Shown: positions 44,970 through 55,649, counted from the first letter of the stretch. The stretch is 64,000 nt of DNA from Mycolicibacterium sp. 018/SC-01/001 (GCF_007096635.1 NZ_VKAA01000007.1:124001-188000); one strand, 5' to 3'. The notes: generated by a model not told the origin, from the sequence alone. Numbers and translations are program-made.

Positions 44970-46470
44970 TCCGTACGGATTCCTGGACGTGGCGAAGGTC
45001 GAGGCCGCCAAGCGCCCCGTCGACGAACGTGTCGGCGACTGGCGGGAGGTCTACGAACGCCAGGATCCCCACGAGCGCGCCGGGGAGGTGTCCCAACAGG
45101 CGCGTCGCTGCATGGACTGCGGAATCCCGTTCTGCCACAGCGGAACCGCGGGCTGTCCTCTCGGCAATCTGATCCCCGAGTGGAACGATCTGGTGCGGCG
45201 CGGCCGCTGGGACGCCGCCAGCGAGCGCCTGCACGCCACCAACAACTTCCCGGAGTTCACCGGTCGGCTCTGCCCCGCCCCGTGTGAGGTCGCGTGCGTG
45301 CTGTCGATCGCCGAGGACCAGACCGGCGGCAGCGTCACGATCAAGCGGATCGAGCAGACCATCGCCGACCAGGCCTGGATGGACGGCATCGTCGAACCGC
45401 AGCCCGCCGCCATCGCGACCGGCAAGCGAGTCGCCGTCGTGGGCTCCGGACCGGCCGGATTGGCTGCGGCCCAACAGCTCACGCGCGCCGGCCACGACGT
45501 GACCGTCTACGAACGCGACGACCGCATCGGCGGGCTGATGCGGTACGGCATCCCCGAGTACAAGCTCGAGAAGGCCACGTTGAACCAGCGGCTGGCCCAG
45601 ATGCGCGCGGAGGGAACGCGTTTCGTCACCGAGTGTGAGGTCGGCGTCGACGTCACCATCGACGCGCTGCGCGCCCAGTACGACGCGGTCGTGCTGGCCG
45701 TCGGTGCGTTGCGTGCCCGCGACAACGACGTCGAGGGTCGCGGGCTCGCGGGCGTGCACCTGGCGATGGAGCACCTCGTGCCTGCGAACAAGGAATGCGA
45801 GGGCGACGGCCCGAGCGCGATCTCTGCCAAAGGCAAGCACGTTGTGATCATCGGTGGTGGCGACACCGGTGCGGACTGCCTCGGCACCGCCCACCGGCAG
45901 GGCGCGGCGTCGGTCACCCAGCTCGACTACAACCCCGAGCCGCCGGAGTACCGAGACGAGTCCAGCGCGCCCTGGCCGATGTGGCCGGTCGTGCTGCGCA
46001 CCCGCCTCTCCCCGGCGCACGCCGAGGGCGGTGACCGGCGCTACCAGGTCGCCGTCCAGCGATTCGTCGGCGACGAGCAGGGCAACCTGCGGGCGCTGGA
46101 GATCGCCGAGGTGAAGGTGGAGCGCGACGAGGCGGGCCGGCGCCGGATCACCCCGGTCGGCGACAGCATGGAGATCCGCTGCGACCTCGCCCTGCTGGCG
46201 ATCGGTTTCGACGGCGTCGAGCACATGCCGCTGCTCGACGGTCTCGGCCTGACGCTGACGCCGCGAGGCACGCTGCGCTGCGGTCAGGACTGGCAGACCG
46301 ACACGCCCGGCGTGTTCGTCTGCGGGGACGCTCACCGCGGTGCCTCGCTGATCGTGTGGGCGATCGCGGAGGGCCGCAGCGCAGCCGCCGCGGTCGATTC
46401 TTTCCTGATGGGCGAGACGGACCTTCCCGCCCCGGTCAGGCCGGGTGCGCTACCGCTGGCCGTCATCTGA
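44962..46470 (+). CDS. gltD: Glutamate synthase small subunit
   Basis: 502-aa flavoprotein passing electrons from NADPH to GltB. N-terminal Fe-S cysteines in [19 protein letters not shown] and [17 protein letters not shown] motif [22 protein letters not shown] motif [17 protein letters not shown]. The start is GTG 44962 inside the end of gltB. The stop is followed by the pyk promoter. Confidence 0.96.
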
Positions 46471-46483
46471 ATCGATTAACGAC

Positions 46484-46497
46484 TATGCTCGGAATCC
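46484..46497 (+). promoter_or_regulatory. pyk promoter -10
   Basis: TATGCT (46484-46489) lies 8 bases before the pyk GTG, in the 27-base gap after gltD. The transcript would be leaderless. Confidence 0.5.
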
Positions 46498-47916
<1,419 letters not shown>

Positions 47917-47930
47917 ACCCAGGGGGTTGC

Positions 47931-48812
47931 GTGTCAGCAGACTTCGATGAACTGCTGGCCGTGCTCGACCTGACGAGGGTCGACGAGAACACCTTCCGGG
48001 GCGCCCATCCGAGCAAGAATCCCGTCCGCACGTTCGGCGGGCAGATGATGGCGCAGGCGTTCGTGGCGGCCGGCCGCTCCCTGAGCCATCCCGTCCCGCC
48101 CAGCGCTCTGTCGGTGCACTTCATCGCCGGCGGTGATCCCGACAAGGATCTCGAATTCCACGTCGTGCGCCTGAGGGACGAACGTCGCTTCGCCAACCGG
48201 CGGGTCGATGTCGTGCAGGACGGGACGCTGCTGACCACCGCGATGGTGTCCTACTTGGCCGGCGGCAAGGGGCTCGAACACGGGGTCCCCGCGCCGGAGG
48301 TGGTCGATCCGCTCGCGGTGCCACCGATCGACGACCTGCTCGCGGGCTACGAGGACGTGGTGCCGCACTTCGCCAACGCGCTGCGGCCCATCGAGTGGCG
48401 TTACACGAACGATCCGGCGTGGATCATGCGGGACAAGGGCGACCGGCTGGCGCACAACCGAGTGTGGATGACCGCCCGCGGCACGATGCCCGACGATCCC
48501 GTGCTGCATGCCGCGGCGCTGGTCTACTCCTCGGACACCACCGTGCTGGATTCCATCATCACCACCCACGGGCTGTCGTGGGGGCACGACCGCATCTTCG
48601 CGGTGACGACCAATCATTCGGTGTGGTTCCACCGGCCGGTGCGCTTCGACGACTGGGTGCTGTATTCGACCGCCTCCCCGGTGGCCGCGGAGTCGCGGGG
48701 CCTGGGGTCAGGTCACTTCTTCGACCGGTCGGGTCAGCTGCTCGCCACGGTCGTGCAGGAAGGGATCGTCAAGTACTTCCCGGCGCGCGCTACGGCGTCG
48801 GTGTCACCGTGA
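47931..48812 (+). CDS. tesB: Acyl-CoA thioesterase II
   Basis: 293-aa double hot-dog thioesterase hydrolysing medium/long acyl-CoA. Family features: GGQMMAQAFVAAGRSL, LSVHFIAGGDPDKDLEFHV, YSSDTTVLDSI and a C-terminal half with SVWFHRPVRFDDWVLY. The GTG 47931 start lies 14 bases after pyk, so they may share a transcript. Its 3' end overlaps the DUF4190 gene by 23 bases on the opposite strand. Matches tesB1 next to pykA in M. tuberculosis. Confidence 0.93.
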   Translation: MSADFDELLAVLDLTRVDENTFRGAHPSKNPVRTFGGQMMAQAFVAAGRSLSHPVPPSALSVHFIAGGDPDKDLEFHVVRLRDERRFANRRVDVVQDGTLLTTAMVSYLAGGKGLEHGVPAPEVVDPLAVPPIDDLLAGYEDVVPHFANALRPIEWRYTNDPAWIMRDKGDRLAHNRVWMTARGTMPDDPVLHAAALVYSSDTTVLDSIITTHGLSWGHDRIFAVTTNHSVWFHRPVRFDDWVLYSTASPVAAESRGLGSGHFFDRSGQLLATVVQEGIVKYFPARATASVSP

Positions 48813-49275
48813 CCGAGAACTGGTCTTCCACGCGCCGGGAGAACTCGTCGACGCATTGGGAGACAGCGCTGTCGTCGTTGCCGGCGCGGCTCAGGCATTC
48901 CACGTAATCGGTTCCGCCGACCTGGTCGAAGAGTCCGATGTAGATCGGGATGAACACGAGCGCCGCGATGATCGCGACGGCCCCGAGCACGATGCCGGCG
49001 ATGGCGACGCCCCCGTTGGTCGCCTCGCCGCGCTTGACGCGGCCGCGCGCGATGAACCCGATGATGACCGCGGCGAGCCCGAGTACGACACCACCGGCGA
49101 TCGACCAGCACAGCACCAGACCGATGATCGCGAGAATCAGTGCGGTGGTGCCCAATCCGTTCTTCGGCGCCGACGCGGGCGGGGGGCCGGGATATCCCCC
49201 GTAACCTTCATAGCCCGGGTACCCGCCGTACTGCGGGGGCGGCCCGTAGGGCGGGGGAGGCGGCACGTCGCTCAT
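48790..49275 (-). CDS. DUF4190 membrane protein, last gene of the cyd operon
   Basis: 161 aa. Residues 1-38 are Pro/Gly/Tyr-rich (PPPPPYGPPPQYGGYPG); two helices follow (LGTTALILAIIGLVLCWSIAG and IAGIVLGAVAIIAALVFIPIY) with a basic GRVKRGEATNGG loop between them, the DUF4190 pattern. The short exported tail has two cysteines (YVECLSRAG and VSQCVDEF) that may form a disulfide. ATG at 49273-49275 overlaps the cydC stop (ATGA), so it is coupled to cydC. Function unknown. Confidence 0.82.
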   Translation of the reverse strand: MSDVPPPPPYGPPPQYGGYPGYEGYGGYPGPPPASAPKNGLGTTALILAIIGLVLCWSIAGGVVLGLAAVIIGFIARGRVKRGEATNGGVAIAGIVLGAVAIIAALVFIPIYIGLFDQVGGTDYVECLSRAGNDDSAVSQCVDEFSRRVEDQFSVTVTPTP

Positions 49276-50729
49276 GCCGGTGAGATTACCCGGACGTCCA
49301 GCGATTCCGGCAGACGATGCGTGGCGACCACGACGGTCCGCCCGGGACCGAACAGCCCTGACGGGGCGAGGATGTCGGACAAGAGTGTCTCGGCATCCGA
49401 GCGGTCGAGGTGTTCGGTCGGTTCGTCGAGCAGCACGGTCGGGGCCGTGCAGATCAGCGCGCGCGCCAGCAGCAGTCGGCGCCGCTGACCGGCCGACACG
49501 GCGGCCGCGCCACCGACGAGCACCGTGGCCAAGCCGTCGGGGAGGTCGGCGAGCCAGCGGCCCAGCCCGACACGGGTCAGCGCATCGACCAACTCCTCGT
49601 CGGTGGCGTCCCCACGGGCCACCAGGAGGTTGTCCCGCACCGTCGTGGCGAACAGGTGGGCGTCTTCGGCGAAGAACGTGCCCGCCGTGTGCATCAGCAA
49701 CGTGGTCTTGCCGCTGCCGCTCGGCCCGACGACGGCGACGCGGTCGCCAGGGTCGAGATGCGGCGCAGCGACGTCGGGCCGCCGCCGCACGGAGCGGGTC
49801 GGTTCGGTGAGTTCCGCGAGTCGCCGGGCGGCCACGCGGGCGCGGGTCAGCGTCACGGCCGCGGCGGGCAAGGCCGATGTCGCCTCGAACGCCGACAGCG
49901 GCAGGAGCATCAGGACGGCCAGTGTGGTCGGGGCGACAGAGTTCGCGAGCGCAACTCCCGCGAGCAGAGCGCCGAGCACGCTGATTCCGATGGCCGCGGC
50001 CGGCGCTGCCGCAGCCATCGCGGCAGGCGCGGCGGCGCGGTCCATCGCGCGTCCCCACAACCGCTGCTGCGCACCGGCGTCGGCGAGCACACCGTCGAGT
50101 CGACCCGCCACCCGCAGCTCGGCGGCATGCTCCAACGCCAGCATCGCTGCGCTGTCACGAGCTGAGTGATGCTGTGCAGCAGCACTTTCGGCTCGCCGTG
50201 ACGCCCTCGCGGCCGCGGCCGGAGCCGCCACGCCCGCCATTGCCAGGCTCGCAGTGAGCACTGCGGCGGCCCTCGGGGAAATCACCGCGACGGTCCCCAC
50301 AGCGGCCGCCCCGAGCACGCCCGCGACGCAGATCGGCACGACCGCGCGAACCAGCACGTCGGCCACGTCGTCGACGCCGGCGCCGACGCGCGCGACCAGC
50401 TCGCCGCTGTGGCTGCGTGTCACAGCATCGGCGGGCGCGGCGGCCAGCCGGGCGAAGATCCGTTCCCGCGCCGAGCCGGCGGACCGTAACGCCGTGTCGT
50501 GGGAGGTCAGCCGCTCGCAATACCCGAACACGCCGCGGGAGATCCCCAGCGCCCGTACGGCGACCACCGCGATCGTCAGGTCCAGCACGGGAGGCATCTG
50601 CCACGCGCGGGTGATCAGCCAGGCCGAGACTCCCGCCAGGGCGAGTGCACTGCCCAGCGAGAGCGTGCCGAAGAGGATCGCCACCAGGAGCCGGGACAGC
50701 CGCGGCCGCAGCAATTCATACACCCACAT
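49272..50729 (-). CDS. cydC: Thiol reductant ABC exporter subunit CydC (compact nucleotide-binding domain)
   Basis: 485-aa half-transporter that with CydD exports cysteine/glutathione-like thiols or handles haem for assembly of cytochrome bd. About residues 10-285 are the six-helix membrane domain. The ATPase domain keeps Walker [11 protein letters not shown] (Lys341), signature VSAGQ (411-415), Walker B TVLLDEP (Asp435) and H-loop ATHR (His471), but only about 12 residues separate Walker A from the AEDAHLF segment where a Q-loop about 40 residues downstream is normal, and the A-loop region is also shortened. ATG 50729 start overlaps cydD by 14 bases. Confidence 0.9.
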   Translation of the reverse strand: MWVYELLRPRLSRLLVAILFGTLSLGSALALAGVSAWLITRAWQMPPVLDLTIAVVAVRALGISRGVFGYCERLTSHDTALRSAGSARERIFARLAAAPADAVTRSHSGELVARVGAGVDDVADVLVRAVVPICVAGVLGAAAVGTVAVISPRAAAVLTASLAMAGVAAPAAAARASRRAESAAAQHHSARDSAAMLALEHAAELRVAGRLDGVLADAGAQQRLWGRAMDRAAAPAAMAAAAPAAAIGISVLGALLAGVALANSVAPTTLAVLMLLPLSAFEATSALPAAAVTLTRARVAARRLAELTEPTRSVRRRPDVAAPHLDPGDRVAVVGPSGSGKTTLLMHTAGTFFAEDAHLFATTVRDNLLVARGDATDEELVDALTRVGLGRWLADLPDGLATVLVGGAAAVSAGQRRRLLLARALICTAPTVLLDEPTEHLDRSDAETLLSDILAPSGLFGPGRTVVVATHRLPESLDVRVISPA

Positions 50730-52338
50730 GAGCCGCCACCCCCATCTCGACCACGGAGTCGCCGATCGCGAGCACCGCCTCCCGGTGTCCGACCACGACA
50801 ACCGTCGCGCCGGCAGCGGCGCGTTCCCGGATCGCTTGCAACACAACTTGTTCTATGGCCGCATCCAGATGCGCGGTCGGTTCGTCGAGCAGCAGGACTC
50901 GCGCGCCGGAGCCGAGCGCGCGAGCCAGGCCGAGACGTTGCCGCTGCCCCAGCGACAGCCCCACGCCGTCCCGGCCGAGCGCGGTGTCCAGTCCGTCGGA
51001 CAGCTCCGCAAGTACCGTGTCGAAACATGCTGCACGGCAGGCATCGTCGAGATCGAGCAGCGGCCCGAACAGTTCCAGGTTCTCGCGGACGGTGCCGGGG
51101 ATGACGACCGGACGGTGAGCCAGCCACGACACCTGACTCCACCACCACTGCTGATCGAGGTCGGTGACAGCGACACCGTCGATCCGCACGTGCGCCTCTG
51201 GTGCAGCATCGAGTGCGAGCACGGCCTGCAGCAGCGTCGACTTGCCGCAGCCGTTGGGCCCGGTGAGGACGGTGACGCGGCCGGGTTCGGCGTGCATCGC
51301 GGGTAGGTCCGCCGTGATCGTCCATGCGTCCCCGGCGAGCACGCGATCACCGGCCCGCGAAGGACGGGCCGAGTCGAGGAACGCCAACGCGGCCGCCACG
51401 GCGGTCTTGCCGTCCTGCGCGCTGTGGAACGCCGCACCCACCCGGCGCAACGGCCAGAACACCTCGGGTGCCAGCAGCAGTGCCGTCAACGCGGCCGTGA
51501 GCGGGATGTGGCCGTACACCAGCCGCATGCCGACGCTGACCGCGACCAGGGCGACGCCCAATGTGGCCAGCAGTTCGAGCACCAGCGCGGACAGGAACGC
51601 GATGCGCATCGTGGCCATGGCCGAACGCCTGTGTGCCGCGCCCAGTTCGGCGATCTTGGTGGTCGAGCCCTCGGCGCGCCCGAACGCCCGCAGTGTGGGC
51701 AGTCCCGCGACGAGATCCAGCAGGCGGGCCTGCAGCGTCGTCATCGCGGCCAGCGCTGCCGCCGACCGGTCCTGCGTGGCGAGGCCGATCAGGATCATGA
51801 AGACCGGGACCAGCGGTAGGGCCACGAGCACGATGGCGGCCGCCTGCCAGTCCACGATCGCGATGACCGCGACGGTGGCCGGGGTGAGGATCACCGCCAG
51901 GAACAGCGACGGCAGGTAGGCGGTGAAGTACACGCGCAGACCGTCGAGTCCGCGCGTGACGACCGCCGCGGCCTCGTCGCGGCGTCGGTTCAGCTCGCGC
52001 GGCGGGAGCGTGGTGGCTTTCCGTAGCACCTGATCGGTGAGGTCGGCGATGACCTCGCTCGCGCCGTGCTGAGCCAGCCGGCCCTGCTGCCACTGCGTCA
52101 GCACGCGGACGAGCCACAGGGCGGCCAGCAGCGTGATCGGCGCGGCCAGCACCTCGACCGTCCGAGATGCCGGATCGGTGATGATCCGGGCCACCAGACC
52201 GGCCAGTACGACGGCTGACCCGATCGTCGCACCGGCGATCACGACACCGCAGATCGTCGAGGTGAGCAGGAACCGGCGCATCGCCGCCGAGACCCGCCAC
52301 AGCCGCGGGTCGATCGGGGCGCGCGAGGTCGCTTTCAG
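50716..52338 (-). CDS. cydD: Thiol reductant ABC exporter subunit CydD
   Basis: 540 aa if started at CTG 52338. Six membrane helices are followed by an ATPase with Walker A LTGPNGCGKSTLL, signature LSLGQRQRLGLARAL and Walker B VLLLDEPTAHLD. Works with CydC. The family N-terminus (APIDPRLWRVSAAMRRFL, like LDPRLLR in relatives) lies upstream of the first ATG (52281, 521 aa) and the nearest GTG is at 52416, inside cydB. The CTG overlaps the cydB stop as CTGA, the same geometry as the ATGA/GTGA couplings elsewhere, so a CTG start is proposed; the exact start is uncertain. Confidence 0.88.
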   Translation of the reverse strand: MKATSRAPIDPRLWRVSAAMRRFLLTSTICGVVIAGATIGSAVVLAGLVARIITDPASRTVEVLAAPITLLAALWLVRVLTQWQQGRLAQHGASEVIADLTDQVLRKATTLPPRELNRRRDEAAAVVTRGLDGLRVYFTAYLPSLFLAVILTPATVAVIAIVDWQAAAIVLVALPLVPVFMILIGLATQDRSAAALAAMTTLQARLLDLVAGLPTLRAFGRAEGSTTKIAELGAAHRRSAMATMRIAFLSALVLELLATLGVALVAVSVGMRLVYGHIPLTAALTALLLAPEVFWPLRRVGAAFHSAQDGKTAVAAALAFLDSARPSRAGDRVLAGDAWTITADLPAMHAEPGRVTVLTGPNGCGKSTLLQAVLALDAAPEAHVRIDGVAVTDLDQQWWWSQVSWLAHRPVVIPGTVRENLELFGPLLDLDDACRAACFDTVLAELSDGLDTALGRDGVGLSLGQRQRLGLARALGSGARVLLLDEPTAHLDAAIEQVVLQAIRERAAAGATVVVVGHREAVLAIGDSVVEMGVAAHVGV

Positions 52339-53375
52339 GACGAGCGCCTCGACAGTCCGATCGAGGGTGGAATCGCCTGGGCGGAAATACGTTTGCGGAA
52401 CACCCAGTACGTCCACGCCTGGTATCCGACGACCAGTGGCAGCAGGGTCAGCGACGCCCAGCTCATGATCTTGAGCGTGTACGGCGTCGACGAGCCGTTG
52501 TAGATCGTGACGCCCCAGTCGGGATCGAGCGTGGACGGCAACAGGTTCGGGTACATCGCGCCGAAGAGCAGCACCGCGACTGCGGCCACGACGATCATCG
52601 TCGCGACGAACGCCCGGCCCTCGCCGACTCCGCGCCACATCAGCGCGACGGCGCCCAGCAGGGCGGCCACCGCGACCGCCAGCGCCCACCAGGTCCAGGG
52701 CTTACCGTGCGCCAGCTGCGTCCACAGTCCGAATCCGCCGGCGAGCACGATGACGGGCGCCGACAGGATGCGGGCGAACCGGAAGGCGTCCTCTCGGACC
52801 GGACCCGAAGTCTTCAGCGCGACGAACACCGCGCCGTAGAAGGCGAACAGCGACGCGGTCGCCAGCCCGCCCAGCAGCGTGTACACACTGACCACGTCGG
52901 TCAGCGTGGCCTGTGAACGTCCGTCGGCGTCGATCGGCAGGCCCTGCACCAGGACGGCGAACGCGACGCCCCACAGGATCGCGGGTAGCCACGAACCGGC
53001 GGCGATGCCGATATCGGCCCAGCCGCGCCATCGCGGATCGTCGATCTTGCCGCGCCATTCGATGCCGACGATGCGCAGGATCATGCCGACCAGAATCACC
53101 AGCAGCGGCAGGTACAGCGCGGAGAACGCGGTCGCGTACCAGACCGGGAACGCGGCGAACATCGCCGCGCCGGCGGTGATCAACCAGACCTCGTTGGCGT
53201 CCCACACCGGCCCGATGGTGTTCAGGGCGGCGCGGCGGTGCTTCTCGGGATCCCCCTGCCCGACCGCGCCGAACGGGATCATCAGCATGCCGACGCCGAA
53301 GTCGAACCCCTCCAGGACCAGGAAGCCGAGGAACAGCGCCGCGATGAGGAGGAACCAAAGCTCTTGCAGACCCAT
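52335..53375 (-). CDS. cydB: Cytochrome bd ubiquinol/menaquinol oxidase subunit II
   Basis: 346-aa membrane protein with about eight to nine helices, pairing with CydA. Typical start MGLQELWFLLIAALFLGFLVLEGFDFGVGML and NTIGPVWDANEVWLITAGAAMFAAFP. ATG 53375; the preceding cydA stop is 15 bases away, with AGAGGA upstream as ribosome site. Confidence 0.96.
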   Translation of the reverse strand: MGLQELWFLLIAALFLGFLVLEGFDFGVGMLMIPFGAVGQGDPEKHRRAALNTIGPVWDANEVWLITAGAAMFAAFPVWYATAFSALYLPLLVILVGMILRIVGIEWRGKIDDPRWRGWADIGIAAGSWLPAILWGVAFAVLVQGLPIDADGRSQATLTDVVSVYTLLGGLATASLFAFYGAVFVALKTSGPVREDAFRFARILSAPVIVLAGGFGLWTQLAHGKPWTWWALAVAVAALLGAVALMWRGVGEGRAFVATMIVVAAVAVLLFGAMYPNLLPSTLDPDWGVTIYNGSSTPYTLKIMSWASLTLLPLVVGYQAWTYWVFRKRISAQAIPPSIGLSRRSS

Positions 53376-53390
53376 GGTTTACGCGTCCTC

Positions 53391-54848
53391 TCAGTAGGCG
53401 AACGACAGGGGAGCGACGTCGTCGTCGCTGGGCGCTGCGGGTGGCGCCGGTTCCGAATCGTGGTCCTGGGGCCCCTCGACGACGTAGCGGCGCATCAGCC
53501 AGAACCAGATCACCGCCAGTGCCCCGTACAGCAGGGTGAAGGTGCCGAGCGAGATCAGCACGGTCGCTGCCGAATGTCCGGAGACGCCGTCCTGCACCGT
53601 CATCCGCACCATCTGGTCACCCGTCGGGTTGGGTACCACCACCCACGGTTGACGACCCATCTCGGTGAACACCCAGCCGGCCGAGTTGGCCAGGAACGGC
53701 GCGGGGATGGTGAGGATGCCGAACCGGCCGTACCAGCGCTGGTCAGGGATGCGTCCGCGTCTGGTCAGCCACAACGTGACGAGGGCGAACGCGACCGGGA
53801 CGGCCAGCAGGCCGATCATGGCGCGGAACGCCCAGTAGGTGACGAACAGATTGGGCCGGTAGTCACCGGGGCCGAACTTCTCCTGGTACTGCTCCTGTAG
53901 ATCCTGCACTCCCTGCAGCGTCACCCCGCTGAACTTCGACTCGGCGAGGAACGGCAGCACGTAGGGCACCTCGACGAGGTGGGTGACGCTGTCACAGTTG
54001 TTGTGCGTGCCGACGGTGAGCACCGAGAACATCGGGTCTGTCTCGGTGTGGCACAGGGATTCCGCCGACGCCATCTTCATCGGCTGCTGGACGAACATCA
54101 GCTTGCCCTGGATGTCGCCGGTGAAGAACAGGCCGCCGGCAGCGACGAGCGCGACCACCGACCCGAGCATCGCGGCGGGCCGGTACATGGCGATGCTGTC
54201 GGCCGGACCGGTCGCGCGCTTCGAGCGGACCATCAGCCAGGCCGAGACGCCCGCCACGAATGCACCGGCGGTCAGGAACGCGCCGGTGACCGCATGTAGG
54301 AACGCCCAGATCGCGGTGTTGTTGGTCAGGAGTGCGGCGAAGTCGGTGAGCTCGGCGCGGCCGGTCTGCGGGTTGAACTTCGCGCCCACCGGGTGCTGCA
54401 TGAACGAGTTCGCGGCGACGATGAAGAACGCCGAGGCGTTCACGCCGAACGCGACGATCCAGATGCACACCAGGTGTACGGCGCGAGGCAGCCGGCTCCA
54501 GCCGAAGATCCACAGGCCGATGAACGTGGATTCGAAGAAGAACGCGATCAGGCCCTCGAACGCCAGGGGCGCCCCGAAGATGTCACCGACGAACTTCGAG
54601 TACTCGCTCCAGTTCATGCCGAACTGGAATTCCTGGACGATGCCGGTCGCGACGCCGAGCGCGAAGTTGATCAGGAACAGCTTGCCGAAGAACCGGGTGA
54701 GCCGGTACCAGGCCGCGTTGCCGGTGACGTGCCAGACCGTCTGCATGACGGCGATGAGTGGTGCCAAGCCGATGGTGAGCGGGACGAAGATGAAGTGGTA
54801 GACGGTCGTGATACCGAACTGCCACCGCGACACATCCAATGCGTTCAT
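53391..54848 (-). CDS. cydA: Cytochrome bd oxidase subunit I
   Basis: 485-aa quinol oxidase carrying haems b558, b595 and d. The b595/d-region His is in ITTVYHFIFVPLTIGL (residue 18), further conserved motifs are EFQFGMNWSEYSKFVGDIFG, PTGARFN-like PVGAKFNP and TEMGRQPWVV near the C-terminal part. The Q-loop is the short, actinobacterial kind. First gene of cydA-B-D-C; GAGGGAG precedes the ATG. It provides the alternative terminal oxidase used at low oxygen or when the bcc-aa3 branch is blocked. Confidence 0.96.
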   Translation of the reverse strand: MNALDVSRWQFGITTVYHFIFVPLTIGLAPLIAVMQTVWHVTGNAAWYRLTRFFGKLFLINFALGVATGIVQEFQFGMNWSEYSKFVGDIFGAPLAFEGLIAFFFESTFIGLWIFGWSRLPRAVHLVCIWIVAFGVNASAFFIVAANSFMQHPVGAKFNPQTGRAELTDFAALLTNNTAIWAFLHAVTGAFLTAGAFVAGVSAWLMVRSKRATGPADSIAMYRPAAMLGSVVALVAAGGLFFTGDIQGKLMFVQQPMKMASAESLCHTETDPMFSVLTVGTHNNCDSVTHLVEVPYVLPFLAESKFSGVTLQGVQDLQEQYQEKFGPGDYRPNLFVTYWAFRAMIGLLAVPVAFALVTLWLTRRGRIPDQRWYGRFGILTIPAPFLANSAGWVFTEMGRQPWVVVPNPTGDQMVRMTVQDGVSGHSAATVLISLGTFTLLYGALAVIWFWLMRRYVVEGPQDHDSEPAPPAAPSDDDVAPLSFAY

Positions 54849-54874
54849 GCGCCACTCCCTCGTCGACCCCCACT

Positions 54875-54893
54875 CTACTACTAAATGTAGTAG
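54875..54893. promoter_or_regulatory. Palindrome upstream of cydA (BlaI-like operator candidate)
   Basis: CTACTAC-TAAAT-GTAGTAG is a perfect 7-bp inverted repeat centred about 35 bases upstream of the cydA ATG, inside the 63-base gap to the next gene. TACTAC/GTAGTA arms resemble operators of BlaI/MecI-family repressors. No clear CRP site is seen in this short gap. Confidence 0.6.
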
Positions 54894-54911
54894 GAGAGCC
54901 GACCCTTGTGA

Positions 54912-55490
54912 CTAGGGGCTTTCGACCTTCGTCGGCGGGCCGTTCGTGACGGCTTTGCGCAGGCCGATGGCCGAGGCGATCTCGAAGACGCCCAGGACGA
55001 CCAACCAGATGCCGGTCACCAGCGCCAGCGTCGCCAGCGAGGCGAACGGCGATGCCATCATCACCACGCCGGCGATCAGGCTGATCACACCGATCACGAT
55101 CGCCCAGCCGCGTCCGGGCAGCGTCGGGTCGCTGATGGCAGACACGGCGGTGGCCACGCCACGGAAGATGAAGCCGATGCCGATCCAGATGGCCAGCAGC
55201 AGGATCGAATTCTCCAGGCTGCGGAAGCACAGCACGGCGAGGATCAGGGAGGCCGCGCCGCTGATGAACAGCAGCACGCGGCCGCCTGCGGACACGTGGA
55301 GGCTGAAGGCGAAGACGACCTGCCAGATACCCGAGATCAACAGATAGGCGCCGAAACAGATCGCGGCCACGACGATGGTGATGGCCGGCCACACGAGAAC
55401 GAGGATGCCGAGGATCACCGCGAGAACGCCCGAGATGAGCGCCGTTTTCCACAGATGCGCAAGCATGCTTGGGGGAGCAGCGTTTTCCAT
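54912..55490 (-). CDS. HdeD family (DUF308) membrane protein
   Basis: 192 aa with six predicted helices in three DUF308 hairpin repeats (LISGVLAVILGILVLVWP, ILAVLCFRSLENSILLLAIW, VIGVISLIAGVVMMASPF). In enterobacteria HdeD is linked to acid resistance at high cell density; the role in mycobacteria is not known. Start MENAAPPS at 55490; an upstream in-frame ATG at 55508 is possible. Reads toward cydA, 63 bases before it. Confidence 0.87.
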   Translation of the reverse strand: MENAAPPSMLAHLWKTALISGVLAVILGILVLVWPAITIVVAAICFGAYLLISGIWQVVFAFSLHVSAGGRVLLFISGAASLILAVLCFRSLENSILLLAIWIGIGFIFRGVATAVSAISDPTLPGRGWAIVIGVISLIAGVVMMASPFASLATLALVTGIWLVVLGVFEIASAIGLRKAVTNGPPTKVESP

Positions 55491-55548
55491 TGTCGAAGTG
55501 TGGCACAACGGTGTCGGCGCGGGGCTTGGCTCGCGTTCCCCTGCTACA

Positions 55549-55577
55549 CCGTTACAGCTCTACTACTGTTCCGTTAC
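55549..55577 (+). promoter_or_regulatory. CCGTTAC direct repeat with 22-bp period (GlnR-like)
   Basis: CCGTTAC occurs at 55549-55555 and 55571-55577. GTTAC half-sites 22 bp apart are the spacing of actinobacterial GlnR sites, but the intervening GAAAC-type halves are poor (ACTAC at 55562-55566). It lies about 75-100 bases before the amino-acid ABC transporter operon. The rest of the 159-base gap shows no other clear signal. Confidence 0.35.
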
Positions 55578-55649
55578 CGGTGCTGCGCACCGGGTCATCG
55601 GTCGTTAACGTCCTTGGCTGGACATGCCGCAGAGAAAGTAGAGGCAACA

